The position numbers and the translations under genes are program-made. From contig OZ254079.1 in the NCBI GenBank assembly GCA_965267475.1, forward strand, positions 558,001-622,000: a stretch of 64,000 bases of DNA, in the 5' to 3' direction. The stretch comes from JBCBKU01 sp965267475 (lineage in GTDB: Bacteria > Pseudomonadota > Alphaproteobacteria > Rhodobacterales > Rhodobacteraceae). Of the stretch, positions 33,294 through 42,406 are shown piece by piece; position 1 is the first letter of the stretch; each line of letters starts with the position of its first letter. The notes under the pieces were generated by a model. The model was not told where the DNA came from. It searched no databases and was given only the letters and a program-made list of their open reading frames with translations.

Positions 33294-34679
33294 ATGAAAA
33301 ACGGGTGGGGCAGGAACACTACGATCGTAGGTACAATTGGCGCGACCGTCCTCTTGGGGGCGGTCTCGTCGTATGCGCAAAGCCTGACAGGCGCGCAAGT
33401 GACCTTCGACTTCTCGTCGGAAATTGAGATCGACGACAATGAGGCCCTGGACAGCACGTCCTTGGGCACGACGACGACCTTCGACAACGCGTTGGGCGTC
33501 AGTATTCTGAGCGAGACGCAGACGTCTTCGATTGAGTTCACCGGTCGAACCGTCTTGCGGTACGAAAACGACCCCACATCGGGGTCCGACACGCGGTTCG
33601 ACGACAACGCGGTCGGTGTTGCCTATCAGACGGAAGGCGCGTCTTCGCAATTCCGCACGAGCTTCGACTATCAGGAAGTTCAGGTCGATGATGAGTTTCT
33701 TGCCGATACTGATGGCGATCTGATCTCGGACGAGCTGGTGATCGATAGCGGCGAACGGCGCAGGTCGCAGTTCGCAATCGGTCTGACAAATGGTGTTGGC
33801 GGACCGTTCCAGACGGATGTGTCGCTTCGCGCCGTGGATGTGAACTTTGTCGACACGATGGATGCGAACCTGTTCGACTTCCGTCGGTATACGGCGGACG
33901 CCCGGGCCAGAGCGCAGTTTAGCCCGGTGGTGACCGGTATCGCGCGTTTAAGCTTTGAAGATTTCGAAGGCGAAGACACCGATCAGACTGAGCGCAGGAC
34001 CTATGAGGCCTCGGTCGGTGCTGAACTGGCAGTGGATCCGGTTTCGTTGGTTACGGTTGAGGTGGGCTATACCTCGATCGACGAAGACACCACAGCAGGT
34101 CCGGACGACATCAACGGCTTTACCGGCGCCCTGCGCTATGCCCGCGATCTGGCCAACGGCACTGCAGGCGCGCGCCTGACGCGCGACATCACGCAGGAAT
34201 CGGAACGCACCGAACTGGTCTTCGACCGCTCGATTGAATTGCCCGCGGGTCAGCTTTCGTTCGAGGTCGGCGCGTCCGACAGTTCGACCGGACCGGTTTC
34301 GGCAGTCGGAAGTATTCGCTATTCGCAAGAGCTTCCGTCGGCTGTCATATCCATTGCGGCGACACGGACGGCAACGACAACGGACGATTCGGATGAAATC
34401 CTGACGACCCGATTGAATGCCTCCTACGTGCGCGAAATCAGCCCGGTGATGGCATTCGATGTTGCCGTGGGTCTTGCCCAGACCGAGGATATCGGTTCGG
34501 GAACCGCCGACGAAACCACGCGCGCGGATATCGAATTGGCAATCCGCCGGGCGCTGACGGACGATTGGGATCTTCGTGCCGGCTATCGCGGTCGCTACTC
34601 TGACAGCACGGCAAACCCCGACGCCCGATCGAATGCGGTCTTTGCGACTGTGTCCCGCACATTCGCGCTTCGGCCCTGA
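33294..34679 (+). CDS. Putative outer-membrane beta-barrel protein of EPS locus
   Basis: A 461-aa exported protein with a signal peptide (TIVGTIGATVLLGAVSSYAQ) and alternating hydrophobic-polar strands to the C-terminus, e.g. TAGARLTRDITQESERTELVFDRSIEL and SNAVFATVSRTFALRP. It ends with an aromatic-rich strand as barrels do. Asp/Glu/Thr-rich turns dominate. The position after the export protein agrees with the outer-membrane component of exosortase-type EPS loci. I do not see any enzyme motif. A strong terminator follows, closing the unit. Confidence 0.75.
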   Translation: MKNGWGRNTTIVGTIGATVLLGAVSSYAQSLTGAQVTFDFSSEIEIDDNEALDSTSLGTTTTFDNALGVSILSETQTSSIEFTGRTVLRYENDPTSGSDTRFDDNAVGVAYQTEGASSQFRTSFDYQEVQVDDEFLADTDGDLISDELVIDSGERRRSQFAIGLTNGVGGPFQTDVSLRAVDVNFVDTMDANLFDFRRYTADARARAQFSPVVTGIARLSFEDFEGEDTDQTERRTYEASVGAELAVDPVSLVTVEVGYTSIDEDTTAGPDDINGFTGALRYARDLANGTAGARLTRDITQESERTELVFDRSIELPAGQLSFEVGASDSSTGPVSAVGSIRYSQELPSAVISIAATRTATTTDDSDEILTTRLNASYVREISPVMAFDVAVGLAQTEDIGSGTADETTRADIELAIRRALTDDWDLRAGYRGRYSDSTANPDARSNAVFATVSRTFALRP

Positions 34680-34707
34680 TACCTGCCAAGTCCAAAGCCA
34701 CAACAGG

Positions 34708-34739
34708 AATGCGCCACTATAAGATGTGGCGCATTTTTT
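34708..34739 (+). terminator. Strong rho-independent terminator at the end of the EPS unit
   Basis: AATGCGCCAC pairs perfectly with GTGGCGCATT (10-bp stem) around an 8-nt loop and runs into a T-tract (34734-34739). It lies 28 bp after the barrel gene and 4 bp before the rhomboid start codon. Confidence 0.9.
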
Positions 34740-34743
34740 CGTG

Positions 34744-35370
34744 ATGCGGCTGTTCTGGTTCGTTCCGACAGTTGTGATCCTGTGCGCGGTTGTCGAGGCG
34801 TTCCTGACGCTCTCGGATCTGCGCGTGTTGCCTTTCGGGCTTCGGCAGTTTGCCTATAGCTTCGGTGGGTTCTGGCCAGGGTTGCTGGCGGACTGGCGGC
34901 CGAACTATCCCGCGCAGCCCATGGTCATGTTCGTCACCTATGGTTTCCTGCATGGCGGGCCGGTGCATCTGGTCGTCAACATGCTGACCTTGTGGTCACT
35001 TGGCAGAGCAATCGCGGACCGAGCCGGGCAATGGGTTCTGGCCTTGATCTATGTGGTTTCGCTGCTGGCCGGGGGTGTCGGGTTTGGCGTTCTGGCCTCA
35101 TCCCTTGATCCGATGGTCGGGGCATCGGGCGCCTTGTTCGGGCTGGCAGGTGCGCTGATCCTGTGGGAGTTCCTGAACCGCCTTGCCCATGAAATGCCGA
35201 TCTGGCCGGTCCTTCGCGTAGTGGGTCTTTTGGTGCTGGTCAACGTCGTGCTGTGGTGGGCGCTGGATGGGCTTTTGGCCTGGGAGACGCACCTAGGCGG
35301 GTTCCTGGGCGGCCTTATTTCCGGCTATTTTTGCCGCAGATTTGCCTTGGAAACATACCGGATTCGTTAA
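34744..35370 (+). CDS. Rhomboid-family intramembrane serine protease
   Basis: A 208-aa membrane protein with six or so hydrophobic helices. The catalytic Ser is Ser129 in MVGASGALFG, the His is His183 in THLGGFLGG, and HGGPVHLVVNML (with Asn79) is the helix-2 motif. It cleaves membrane-anchored substrates within the bilayer; none can be named here. I chose the ATG at 34744 because an upstream GTG (34726) lies within the terminator hairpin. No SD is visible before this ATG. A role in the neighbouring EPS or flagellar systems is not established. Confidence 0.88.
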   Translation: MRLFWFVPTVVILCAVVEAFLTLSDLRVLPFGLRQFAYSFGGFWPGLLADWRPNYPAQPMVMFVTYGFLHGGPVHLVVNMLTLWSLGRAIADRAGQWVLALIYVVSLLAGGVGFGVLASSLDPMVGASGALFGLAGALILWEFLNRLAHEMPIWPVLRVVGLLVLVNVVLWWALDGLLAWETHLGGFLGGLISGYFCRRFALETYRIR

Positions 35371-35381
35371 GCAGAGGTTTA
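35367..35381 (+). promoter_or_regulatory. CtrA-like box upstream of motB
   Basis: TTAA-N7-TTTA, one mismatch from the CtrA consensus TTAA-N7-TTAA, starting within the rhomboid stop codon and 56 bp upstream of the motB ATG. CtrA is known to activate flagellar genes in this order. Confidence 0.4.
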
Positions 35382-35436
35382 GCGCCACGGGATAGGTTTC
35401 CGGCTGTGGGGGCGCCTCTGAGGGGTGGGTGGTGCG

Positions 35437-36303
35437 ATGGCAACCAATGCCGAGCAGCCGATCATTATCAAGCGCAAGAAGGTCGTCGCGGGGGACGGCC
35501 ATCATGGTGGCGCTTGGAAAGTGGCTTACGCGGACTTCGTGACCGCGATGATGGCGTTCTTCCTGCTGATGTGGCTCCTGGGCGCGACGTCCGAGAAGCA
35601 GCGCAAGGGGATTGCGGATTATTTCAACCCGACCATTCCGGTCAATCGCGTCTCTGGCGGAGGAACGGGCGCCTTTGGCGGTGAAAGTGTCTTCTCGGAA
35701 GAAACCTTTGCCAATAACGGCACCGGTCCAAGTGCTGGCAAACAGTCCGAGGCCGTGCAATCCGAAGCCTCGACCGCTGAGGTCGAGCTTCTGGGCGAAG
35801 CCTCGAAAGAATCGGGCGGCGATCCCGATGCCGATGAAGCGGTCTTCGCGGAACTCGAAGAAGCGCTGCTTGGGCGGGGCGGTGAAAGCATGGTCACGGA
35901 ACTTCTGTCGCGGCACGTCATCACCCGGATCACCGACCAAGGCCTGATCGTCGAGATTTTTGACCTGGAGCAAAGCCCGATTTTCAAGAATGGCGGCGAT
36001 GAACCCACCGAGACGCTGGAGGCGATCCTTGCGCAGATCTCAAATGTCTTTGCTGTGGTCGACAACAAAATTGCAGTGGATGGGCACACCCGCGCGCAAC
36101 CGCTGGTGAAGATCGAAGACCGGCGTTGGGACCTGTCCATGCAGCGGGCGGCCAATGTGCGTGACTACATCGAAAGCCGCAATATCGCACCGGAACGCCT
36201 GCGCCGTGTGACGGGCCATGCCGACAGGGAACTTGTCGCCAGCAACCCGCTTGCGCTGAGAAACAATAGAATTGAGGTCATTCTGTTGCGGAAAACCCTT
36301 TGA
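35437..36303 (+). CDS. motB: Flagellar motor stator protein MotB
   Basis: A 288-aa stator subunit. The single N-terminal membrane helix AYADFVTAMMAFFLLMWLL has the proton-carrying Asp33; residues about 160-285 form the OmpA-like peptidoglycan-binding domain (VDGHTRAQPLVK, DLSMQRAANVRDYIESRNI, VTGHADRELVASNP). A plug region follows the helix. The ATG at 35437 has GAGGGGTGGG upstream. It is not next to motA (46435), unlike the usual motAB pair. Function: with MotA it forms the ion channel that turns the rotor. Confidence 0.95.
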   Translation: MATNAEQPIIIKRKKVVAGDGHHGGAWKVAYADFVTAMMAFFLLMWLLGATSEKQRKGIADYFNPTIPVNRVSGGGTGAFGGESVFSEETFANNGTGPSAGKQSEAVQSEASTAEVELLGEASKESGGDPDADEAVFAELEEALLGRGGESMVTELLSRHVITRITDQGLIVEIFDLEQSPIFKNGGDEPTETLEAILAQISNVFAVVDNKIAVDGHTRAQPLVKIEDRRWDLSMQRAANVRDYIESRNIAPERLRRVTGHADRELVASNPLALRNNRIEVILLRKTL

Positions 36304-36327
36304 ATCAGAGCGGTTAACCATGACCCG

Positions 36328-36342
36328 TTAGGGCCGCGTTAA
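36328..36342 (+). promoter_or_regulatory. CtrA-like box upstream of flgE
   Basis: TTAG-N7-TTAA, one mismatch from CtrA consensus, 62 bp upstream of the flgE ATG. A separate TTAACCAT half-site lies at 36314-36321, and a palindrome TTAGCGCTAA at 36353-36362. The region probably holds the hook operon promoter. Confidence 0.45.
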
Positions 36343-36403
36343 GGCGCGACCCTTAGCGCTAAACGCCATCGAGGGGGTCGATGCAGCAGAAAGGCGCAAA
36401 CGA

Positions 36404-37768
36404 ATGACCATTTCTTCATCGCTGAATGCGGGTGTTGCTGGCCTGGCGGCAAACGCCAGTCGGCTGGCGACGATTTCGGACAATATCGCGAACTCGTCCA
36501 CCTATGGCTACAAGCGGGCCGAGACCGATTTCAACTCGCTGGTGATCGAGTCGGGTGTCGGGATTTACTCGGCTGGCGGTGTGCGGGCCACGTCGCTGCG
36601 CGAAATCGACCAGGCAGGCGCCTTGGCCGCAACGAACAACGCGACGGACCTTGCGGTCCGCGGACGCGGTTTTCTTCCCGTTACCAATGAAACCGCCCTG
36701 ATCTCAGGCACCGCCGATTACCCGATGAACTTGACCACGACCGGATCGTTCCGGACGGATGCGAATGGGTTTCTGGTGAACCCGGCAGGGTTGGTTCTGC
36801 TAGGCTGGCCTGCCGATCCGGATGGCTCAATTCCGACCTTCCCCAGGGATACGCCAGATGGTCTGCGGCCGGTACAGATCAGCGCCAACCAATTCGCGGC
36901 GGAACCGACGACGGCCATCACGCTTGGTGTAAACCTTCCCGCGACCGAGACGGAATTTGGCTCGTCCGGCGATCCGTTGTCCTTGTCGGTTGAATACTTC
37001 GACAACCTTGGGACGTCGCAGTCTTTGAACGTCACCTATACGCCCATCGTGCCGACCACGGCTGGCGCGTCGAACCGCTGGGTCATGACAATCACGGATT
37101 CCGCGCAAGCGAATGCCTTGATCGGGGCCTATGACATCACTTTCGACGATACAACAGCAGCTGGAGGCACGATCAGCACGGTTGTTCTGGCCGAGCTTGA
37201 TGCGGGTGGTGAGCCGATCTTGCTGTCGGGGAACGCCGGTGCGGGCACGTTTGCCGGCGGGGCCTATGATCCCGCCACGGGGCAGCTGACCGTGACAGCC
37301 GACCGCGGCGATATTGACATTAATATCGGTGAGCCGGGTGATGGCACGGTGATGACGCAGTTGTCGGACAGCTTCGCTCCGACCTCGATCAACAAGGATG
37401 GGTTCCCGGTCGGTAACCTGACATCCGTGGAAGTGGACGGGAACGGGTTTATCTCGGCAGTCTTTGACACCGGGATCACACGGACGCTGTACCAGATTCC
37501 GCTGGTCGATGTGCCGAACCCGAATGGCCTGACACCAGAGGACAACCAGACCTATGTCCTGTCGAATGAATCCGGATCCTTCTTTCTTTGGGATGCAGGC
37601 GACGGGCCGACAGGCGACATCGTGGGTTTCGCGCTTGAAGAATCCGCCACTGACGTGGCGGGCGAGTTGACCCAACTCATTCAGACGCAACGGGCCTATT
37701 CATCGAATGCGAAGGTCATCCAGACCGTGGACGAAATGTTGCAGGAAACCACGAACATCAAACGTTAA
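36404..37768 (+). CDS. flgE: Flagellar hook protein FlgE
   Basis: A 454-aa axial protein. The N-terminus SLNAGVAGLAANASRLATISDNIANSSTYGYKRAETDFNSLV is the flagellar rod/hook signature; the C-terminus ELTQLIQTQRAYSSNAKVIQTVDEMLQETTNIKR is the matching coiled coil. The middle contains the FlgE D2-like segment. It polymerises into the hook. The gene is 23 bp before flgK, in the same direction. Confidence 0.96.
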   Translation: MTISSSLNAGVAGLAANASRLATISDNIANSSTYGYKRAETDFNSLVIESGVGIYSAGGVRATSLREIDQAGALAATNNATDLAVRGRGFLPVTNETALISGTADYPMNLTTTGSFRTDANGFLVNPAGLVLLGWPADPDGSIPTFPRDTPDGLRPVQISANQFAAEPTTAITLGVNLPATETEFGSSGDPLSLSVEYFDNLGTSQSLNVTYTPIVPTTAGASNRWVMTITDSAQANALIGAYDITFDDTTAAGGTISTVVLAELDAGGEPILLSGNAGAGTFAGGAYDPATGQLTVTADRGDIDINIGEPGDGTVMTQLSDSFAPTSINKDGFPVGNLTSVEVDGNGFISAVFDTGITRTLYQIPLVDVPNPNGLTPEDNQTYVLSNESGSFFLWDAGDGPTGDIVGFALEESATDVAGELTQLIQTQRAYSSNAKVIQTVDEMLQETTNIKR

Positions 37769-37791
37769 AGCCAATGGTTGGGGGCTGATCC

Positions 37792-39249
37792 ATGAGTATC
37801 TCGCTCGCGTTGTCCAACGCGCTATCCGGGCTGTCGGCCCAGTCGAAATCGGCTGAGATCGTTTCGACAAATGTCGCGAACGCGACCAACGAAGGCTTCG
37901 CGCGGCGGGATATCGTGCTGTCCACCCGCTCGGTGGGCGGCGCAGGATCGGGCGTGCAGGTCGATGGGGTTGTTCGGAATGTCGACCCCATCATCCTGCA
38001 AGAGCGTCGCGCCGCCGACGCGGATGTGGGCTTTCAATCTTCTCTGACCGGATATTTTCGGGACCTTGAAAGCTTGATCGGACTTCCCGGCGAGCCGGGG
38101 TCCTTGGCGGAGCGGATCAACGCCTTTGACACGACCCTGATAGAAGCGGCGAGCCGCCCTGATCTTTCCGCTCGACTGCAAGCCACGACGGATGCGGCCA
38201 ACAGTCTGGTTCAGGGGATCAACCAGATTTCGGACGGCATCCAGGATGCACGTACGAAGGCCGATGGCGATATCGCCAAGACGGTGACCAACCTGAACAG
38301 CTGGCTTGAACAGGTTGCAGATCTCAATGACCGGATCGCGAACCTGAACGGGCGCGGACGCGATGTGACCGCGCTGGAAGATGAACGCCAGGCGCTGGTC
38401 GATCAGATTTCGGAAAAGATCCCGGTCAAGGAAATCCAGCGCGACGATGACCGGATCGCCCTGGTTTCGACCGGGGGAGCGCTTCTGCTCGACAGTCGCG
38501 CCGCAATTTTCAGTTTTACCCCGGTCGCTGCGGTGACACCGCAGGCAACCCAGGCAAATGGCGGCCTTTCGGGATTGCAGATCGACGGGCTGGATGTATC
38601 CACATCTGGCGATCGGTCGCGGATTGAGGGTGGCGAACTGGCTGCCTTGTTCAAAATCCGGGATGAGCTTGCCATACAATCACAGGCACAGATCGATTCG
38701 ATTGCGCGCGAATTCGTTCAGCGGTTCGAGGATCCGGCGGTCGATCCAACACTGACGTTGGGTGACCCAGGCGTCTTTACCGACAACGGGGCCGCATTCA
38801 CCCTGGCCGATGAAGTCGGGCTTGCCGGACGCCTGTCGCTGAACACGCTTCTGGATCCCAGCGTTGGCGGGGAATTGCGGTTGTGGCGCGATGGTCTGGG
38901 CGCAGTTGTCGCGGGCTCCAGCGGCAATTCCGACCAGATCAATGCTTATCGAGACGCGCTGGTCGCGACCCAGGTCCCGGCAAACCCGGTTGTGACGACA
39001 GCGGCCCGGTCCACGTCGGATCTGGCGTCAGATTTCCTGTCTCTTGCGGGGGTGGCGGTCGCCACGGCTGAGAGGGATCAGGCCTTTGCGACCGCCCAGC
39101 AGGAAAGTCTGACGACGCTGGAACTGTCCAATGGCGTCGACACGGATCAGGAGCTTCAGAAACTACTTTTGATCGAACAGGCCTATGCCGCAAATGCGCG
39201 CGTCGTGCAGACCGTCGATGATCTCATCCAGTTCTTGATCAGGATCTAA
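37792..39249 (+). CDS. flgK: Flagellar hook-associated protein 1 FlgK
   Basis: A 485-aa protein. The N-terminus SISLALSNALSGLSAQSKSAEIVSTNVANATNEGFARR and C-terminus LLLIEQAYAANARVVQTVDDLIQFLIRI are the rod/hook family ends; the central coiled region (VTNLNSWLEQVADLNDRIANL) is characteristic of FlgK. It forms the hook-filament junction with FlgL, encoded 3 bp downstream. Confidence 0.95.
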   Translation: MSISLALSNALSGLSAQSKSAEIVSTNVANATNEGFARRDIVLSTRSVGGAGSGVQVDGVVRNVDPIILQERRAADADVGFQSSLTGYFRDLESLIGLPGEPGSLAERINAFDTTLIEAASRPDLSARLQATTDAANSLVQGINQISDGIQDARTKADGDIAKTVTNLNSWLEQVADLNDRIANLNGRGRDVTALEDERQALVDQISEKIPVKEIQRDDDRIALVSTGGALLLDSRAAIFSFTPVAAVTPQATQANGGLSGLQIDGLDVSTSGDRSRIEGGELAALFKIRDELAIQSQAQIDSIAREFVQRFEDPAVDPTLTLGDPGVFTDNGAAFTLADEVGLAGRLSLNTLLDPSVGGELRLWRDGLGAVVAGSSGNSDQINAYRDALVATQVPANPVVTTAARSTSDLASDFLSLAGVAVATAERDQAFATAQQESLTTLELSNGVDTDQELQKLLLIEQAYAANARVVQTVDDLIQFLIRI

Positions 39250-39252
39250 GCC

Positions 39253-40260
39253 ATGTCGTTTACTTCCATCGGGGATCTGGCCCTGAGTTTCCAGTTGCGT
39301 CGCGACAACGCCACGCTGTCGAGTGAAATGCGTCGGCTGGCGACCGAGTTATCGACCGGTCTCAAGACCGATGTTGCCACGGCGGTCGGCGGCGATTTCG
39401 GGTCGCTCAGCGGAATTGAAACGGCGCTGTCCCGCATTGGTGGGTTCAAGACGAACCTGATCGATCAGCAGTTCGAGGCATCAGCCCGACAGACCGCAAT
39501 GGACGCCATCCAGACTTATTCAGACAATTTGACACCTGCCTTGCTGTTTGCGAACGACCTGGAGCAATCACCACAGCTCAACATCACAGGGCGGGAATCG
39601 CGCGAAAACCTGGAACGTGTGATCGAGGCGCTCAATACCTCCGTGGGCGGGCGCACGCTGTTCGCAGGCACCGCGACAGACGGGGCGGCTGTGGCCGATA
39701 TCGATACGATCATGACCGCTCTTGAAACGCTGGTCGCGGCCGAGACGACGGCGGCCGGTGTGGAAGCCGCGCTGGATACTTGGTTCGGCGCGGGCGGTGA
39801 CTTTGAAACGGTGGCGTACATCGGATCTGCCACAGGACTTGCCGATGTTCCGATCGCACAAGGCGAGGTTGTGACAACCGATTTCGCCGCAGACGATCTC
39901 GAATTGCGCGAAACGTTGAAGGGGTTCGCGCTTGGCGCGCTTCTTGGTGAGACGGCAACGGCACTGACACTGGACGAGCGTATCGTTCTGGCAGGACGAT
40001 CCGCCGAGATTTTGATCAATGGAAACTCGGATTTTGTGTCCTTCCGGTCTCGCCTTGGCCTCGTGGAAGAGCAGATTGAAGTGGCCCAGGCCCGCACGGC
40101 GTCGGAGGAATCGACTCTTGAAATTGCCCGCATCGATCTTGTGGGGGCTGACGCCTATGAAACGGCGGCACGGCTTGAAGAGACCCAGGCCAGAATTGAA
40201 TCGCTTTATGTTATGACGGCGCGCCTTTCCGGCCTTTCCCTGGTGGACTACCTCAGATGA
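39253..40260 (+). CDS. flgL: Flagellar hook-associated protein 3 FlgL
   Basis: A 335-aa flagellin-like protein (N-terminus SIGDLALSFQLRRDNATLSSEMRRLATELSTGLKTDVA; C-terminal helix RLEETQARIESLYVMTARLSGLSLVDYLR). It is the second junction protein between the hook and the filament. The ATG overlap with flgI (ATGA at 40257) shows coupled translation. Confidence 0.93.
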   Translation: MSFTSIGDLALSFQLRRDNATLSSEMRRLATELSTGLKTDVATAVGGDFGSLSGIETALSRIGGFKTNLIDQQFEASARQTAMDAIQTYSDNLTPALLFANDLEQSPQLNITGRESRENLERVIEALNTSVGGRTLFAGTATDGAAVADIDTIMTALETLVAAETTAAGVEAALDTWFGAGGDFETVAYIGSATGLADVPIAQGEVVTTDFAADDLELRETLKGFALGALLGETATALTLDERIVLAGRSAEILINGNSDFVSFRSRLGLVEEQIEVAQARTASEESTLEIARIDLVGADAYETAARLEETQARIESLYVMTARLSGLSLVDYLR

Positions 40261-41363
40261 TCAAAACCCTAGTGACCTGCTTTGCGTTGTTCTTTGCCCT
40301 GTCGCTTTCTGCGTCGGCCAATTCGGTGCGGATTAAGGACCTGGTTGAGTTCGACGGCGTCCGCGGCAACGACCTTGTCGGCTATGGCCTCGTTGTTGGG
40401 TTGAACGGGACCGGCGATGGGATCCGCAACGCGCCGTTCACCGAAGAGATCATGTCAAACATCCTTGAACGGTTGGGAGTCAATGTCACGGGCGAGCAGT
40501 TTCGACCAAAGAACGTTGCGGCCGTCTTCGTTACTGCGACATTGCCCCCGTTTGCGCGCGCCGGGGGACGGATCGATGTGACCGTGTCTGCCATCGGCGA
40601 TGCCAGCAGTCTGCTTGGCGGCACGTTGATCATGACCCCTCTTAATGCTGCCGACGGCGCCATCTATGCCGTGGCCCAAGGCACGATCCTTGCCGGCGGT
40701 GCCGCCGCTGAAGGAGATGCAGCAACCACGGTGGTCGGTGTGCCGACAGCCGGCACAATCCCTGCTGGCGCCCGGGTTGAGCGTGAAATCAAGTTTGATT
40801 TCTCCCAAATGCGCACGATCCGGCTGGCCCTGCGGTCACCGGACTTCACCACAGCCGAGCGCATTGAAACCCGCATCAACGAAGCATTTGGCGGCGGTGC
40901 GGCGCGCATGCTCGACGCCGGAACCGTTGTGCTAGACATTGCGGCAACGCGACAGCCCTCCCCGGCCCATGCGGTCGGACGCGTGGAGAACCTGCTTGTT
41001 CAGCCGCAGGATCGGGCGCGCGTGGTCGTGGATCAACGCTCGGGCACCATTGTCATCGGGCGCGACGTCCAGATATCCCAGGTGGCCGTCAGCCAGGGGA
41101 ACTTGACCCTTCGCGTGCAGGAAGCGCCTTTGGCCATCCAGCCCAATCCCTTCTCTGATGGCGAAACAATTGTGGTGCCGAGAACGATCGCCGAAGTGAA
41201 CGAGGAAGAGGGCGTGTCGCTTGCCGCGATCCCTGAAGCTACGATGCTGAGCGAAGTGGTAGACGGGTTGAACGCGCTTGGTGTCTCGCCCCGCGATATG
41301 ATCGATATCTTGAAAACGCTTAAAGCGGCAGGCGCGCTTCATGCCGAGTTTATCGTGAACTAA
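40257..41363 (+). CDS. flgI: Flagellar P-ring protein FlgI
   Basis: A 368-aa periplasmic protein with a signal peptide (LVTCFALFFALSLSASA). RIKDLVEFDGVRGNDLVGYGLVVGLNGTGDG is the FlgI hallmark and LGVSPRDMIDILKTLKAAGALHAEFIVN its conserved end. It forms the P ring around the rod in the peptidoglycan layer. Its stop is only 4 bp from the convergent fliP stop, leaving no room for a separate terminator. Confidence 0.97.
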   Translation: MIKTLVTCFALFFALSLSASANSVRIKDLVEFDGVRGNDLVGYGLVVGLNGTGDGIRNAPFTEEIMSNILERLGVNVTGEQFRPKNVAAVFVTATLPPFARAGGRIDVTVSAIGDASSLLGGTLIMTPLNAADGAIYAVAQGTILAGGAAAEGDAATTVVGVPTAGTIPAGARVEREIKFDFSQMRTIRLALRSPDFTTAERIETRINEAFGGGAARMLDAGTVVLDIAATRQPSPAHAVGRVENLLVQPQDRARVVVDQRSGTIVIGRDVQISQVAVSQGNLTLRVQEAPLAIQPNPFSDGETIVVPRTIAEVNEEEGVSLAAIPEATMLSEVVDGLNALGVSPRDMIDILKTLKAAGALHAEFIVN

Positions 41364-41367
41364 CGGG

Positions 41368-42087
41368 TCAGCTATAGCTTCTGACCAGCGCTTCTGCCAC
41401 CAGGCTCCACCCATCCGCGACCACGAAGAACGCCAGTTTGAAAGGAAGCGAGACGATTGCTGGAGGTACCATCATCATGCCCATCGACATCAATATGGCG
41501 GCAACCACGAGGTCGATGATCAAAAAGGGCAGAAAGATCAGGAAACCGACCTGAAAGGCAAGTTCGATCTCGCTCAGCAGAAAGGACGGGATCAGAATGG
41601 ACAGGGGCGTATCCGGCGCCAAACCCGATGCCGCGTCCGGACGAAGCGAGGCCAGCCGTGCAAAGACATCGGGGTCGATCCGCCCAGCCATGAAAACACG
41701 AAACGGGGCAATGGTTTCCCTTGCGGCCCGGGTATAGTCAGTGCCGCCGTCGAAGATCGGTTGCAACCCGTTGGCCCAGGCTTCAACGAAGACGGGCTCC
41801 ATCACGAAATAGGTCAGGAAGAGTGCCAGACTGATGATCATCATGTTGGGTGGCGAAGTCTGTAATCCCAGACCTTGCCGCAGAATGGCCAGCACGGTCA
41901 CGATGAACGGAAAGGCCGTGATCATCATGGCGAGGCCTGGCACAAGGCTCAGGACGGTTAAGAGCAGGATCAGCTGGATGCTGCGTGACGCAAGCGAACT
42001 GTCATCGCCCAGCGATATGGTTACGTCCTGAGCAAAGGCCGGCCCGGCCCCCAATGTAACAAATCCGACCGCCAGAAAGACCAGCAT
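41368..42087 (-). CDS. fliP: Flagellar export gate protein FliP
   Basis: A 239-aa membrane protein, close to the usual FliP length (245). A signal peptide (LVFLAVGFVTLGAGPAFAQ) precedes SIQLILLLTVLSLVPGLAMMITAFPFIVTVLAILRQGLGLQTSPPNM, the FliP signature, and FLLSEIELAFQVGFLIFLPFLIIDLVVAAILMSMGM. The ATG at 42087 (MLVFLAV) is chosen because the longer frame overlaps fliN. It forms the export gate with FliQ, FliR, FlhA and FlhB. Confidence 0.95.
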   Translation of the reverse strand: MLVFLAVGFVTLGAGPAFAQDVTISLGDDSSLASRSIQLILLLTVLSLVPGLAMMITAFPFIVTVLAILRQGLGLQTSPPNMMIISLALFLTYFVMEPVFVEAWANGLQPIFDGGTDYTRAARETIAPFRVFMAGRIDPDVFARLASLRPDAASGLAPDTPLSILIPSFLLSEIELAFQVGFLIFLPFLIIDLVVAAILMSMGMMMVPPAIVSLPFKLAFFVVADGWSLVAEALVRSYS

Positions 42088-42110
42088 CAGCTTGGCCAGG
42101 CGCTGTCGGT

Positions 42111-42386
42111 TCAGGCGTCGTTCTTCGCGCCACCTTGGGCGAATGATGTAAGTCTTACCAAGATCTGACCGTCCCGACCTTCCGGATCTTCCTGCAATTC
42201 CCCATGCGCGAAAAGCTTGTCCCCCACGTAGATCTCGACCGGATCTTCGATACGTCGATCCATTTTCAGAACCGAACCCGGTGCCAGTGTCAAAAGCTCC
42301 GAAACCAGCGGATGGGCCTTGCCGACCGCAATGGTGACTTCCACCGGGACCTGTGCGAACGGGTTGTCGTCGCCCCTTTCGGTCAT
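42111..42386 (-). CDS. fliN: Flagellar motor switch protein FliN
   Basis: A 91-aa SpoA-domain protein (VPVEVTIAVGKAHPLVSELLTLAPGSVLKMDRRIEDPVEIYVGDKLFAHGEL). It is part of the C-ring. It is short, with only the SpoA domain and no long N-terminal extension. It lies 20 bp after fliH and 23 bp before fliP. fliM and fliG, its partners, are not in this window. Confidence 0.93.
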   Translation of the reverse strand: MTERGDDNPFAQVPVEVTIAVGKAHPLVSELLTLAPGSVLKMDRRIEDPVEIYVGDKLFAHGELQEDPEGRDGQILVRLTSFAQGGAKNDA

Positions 42387-42406
42387 GAGTGTCTCCTTCT
42401 ATTGGG

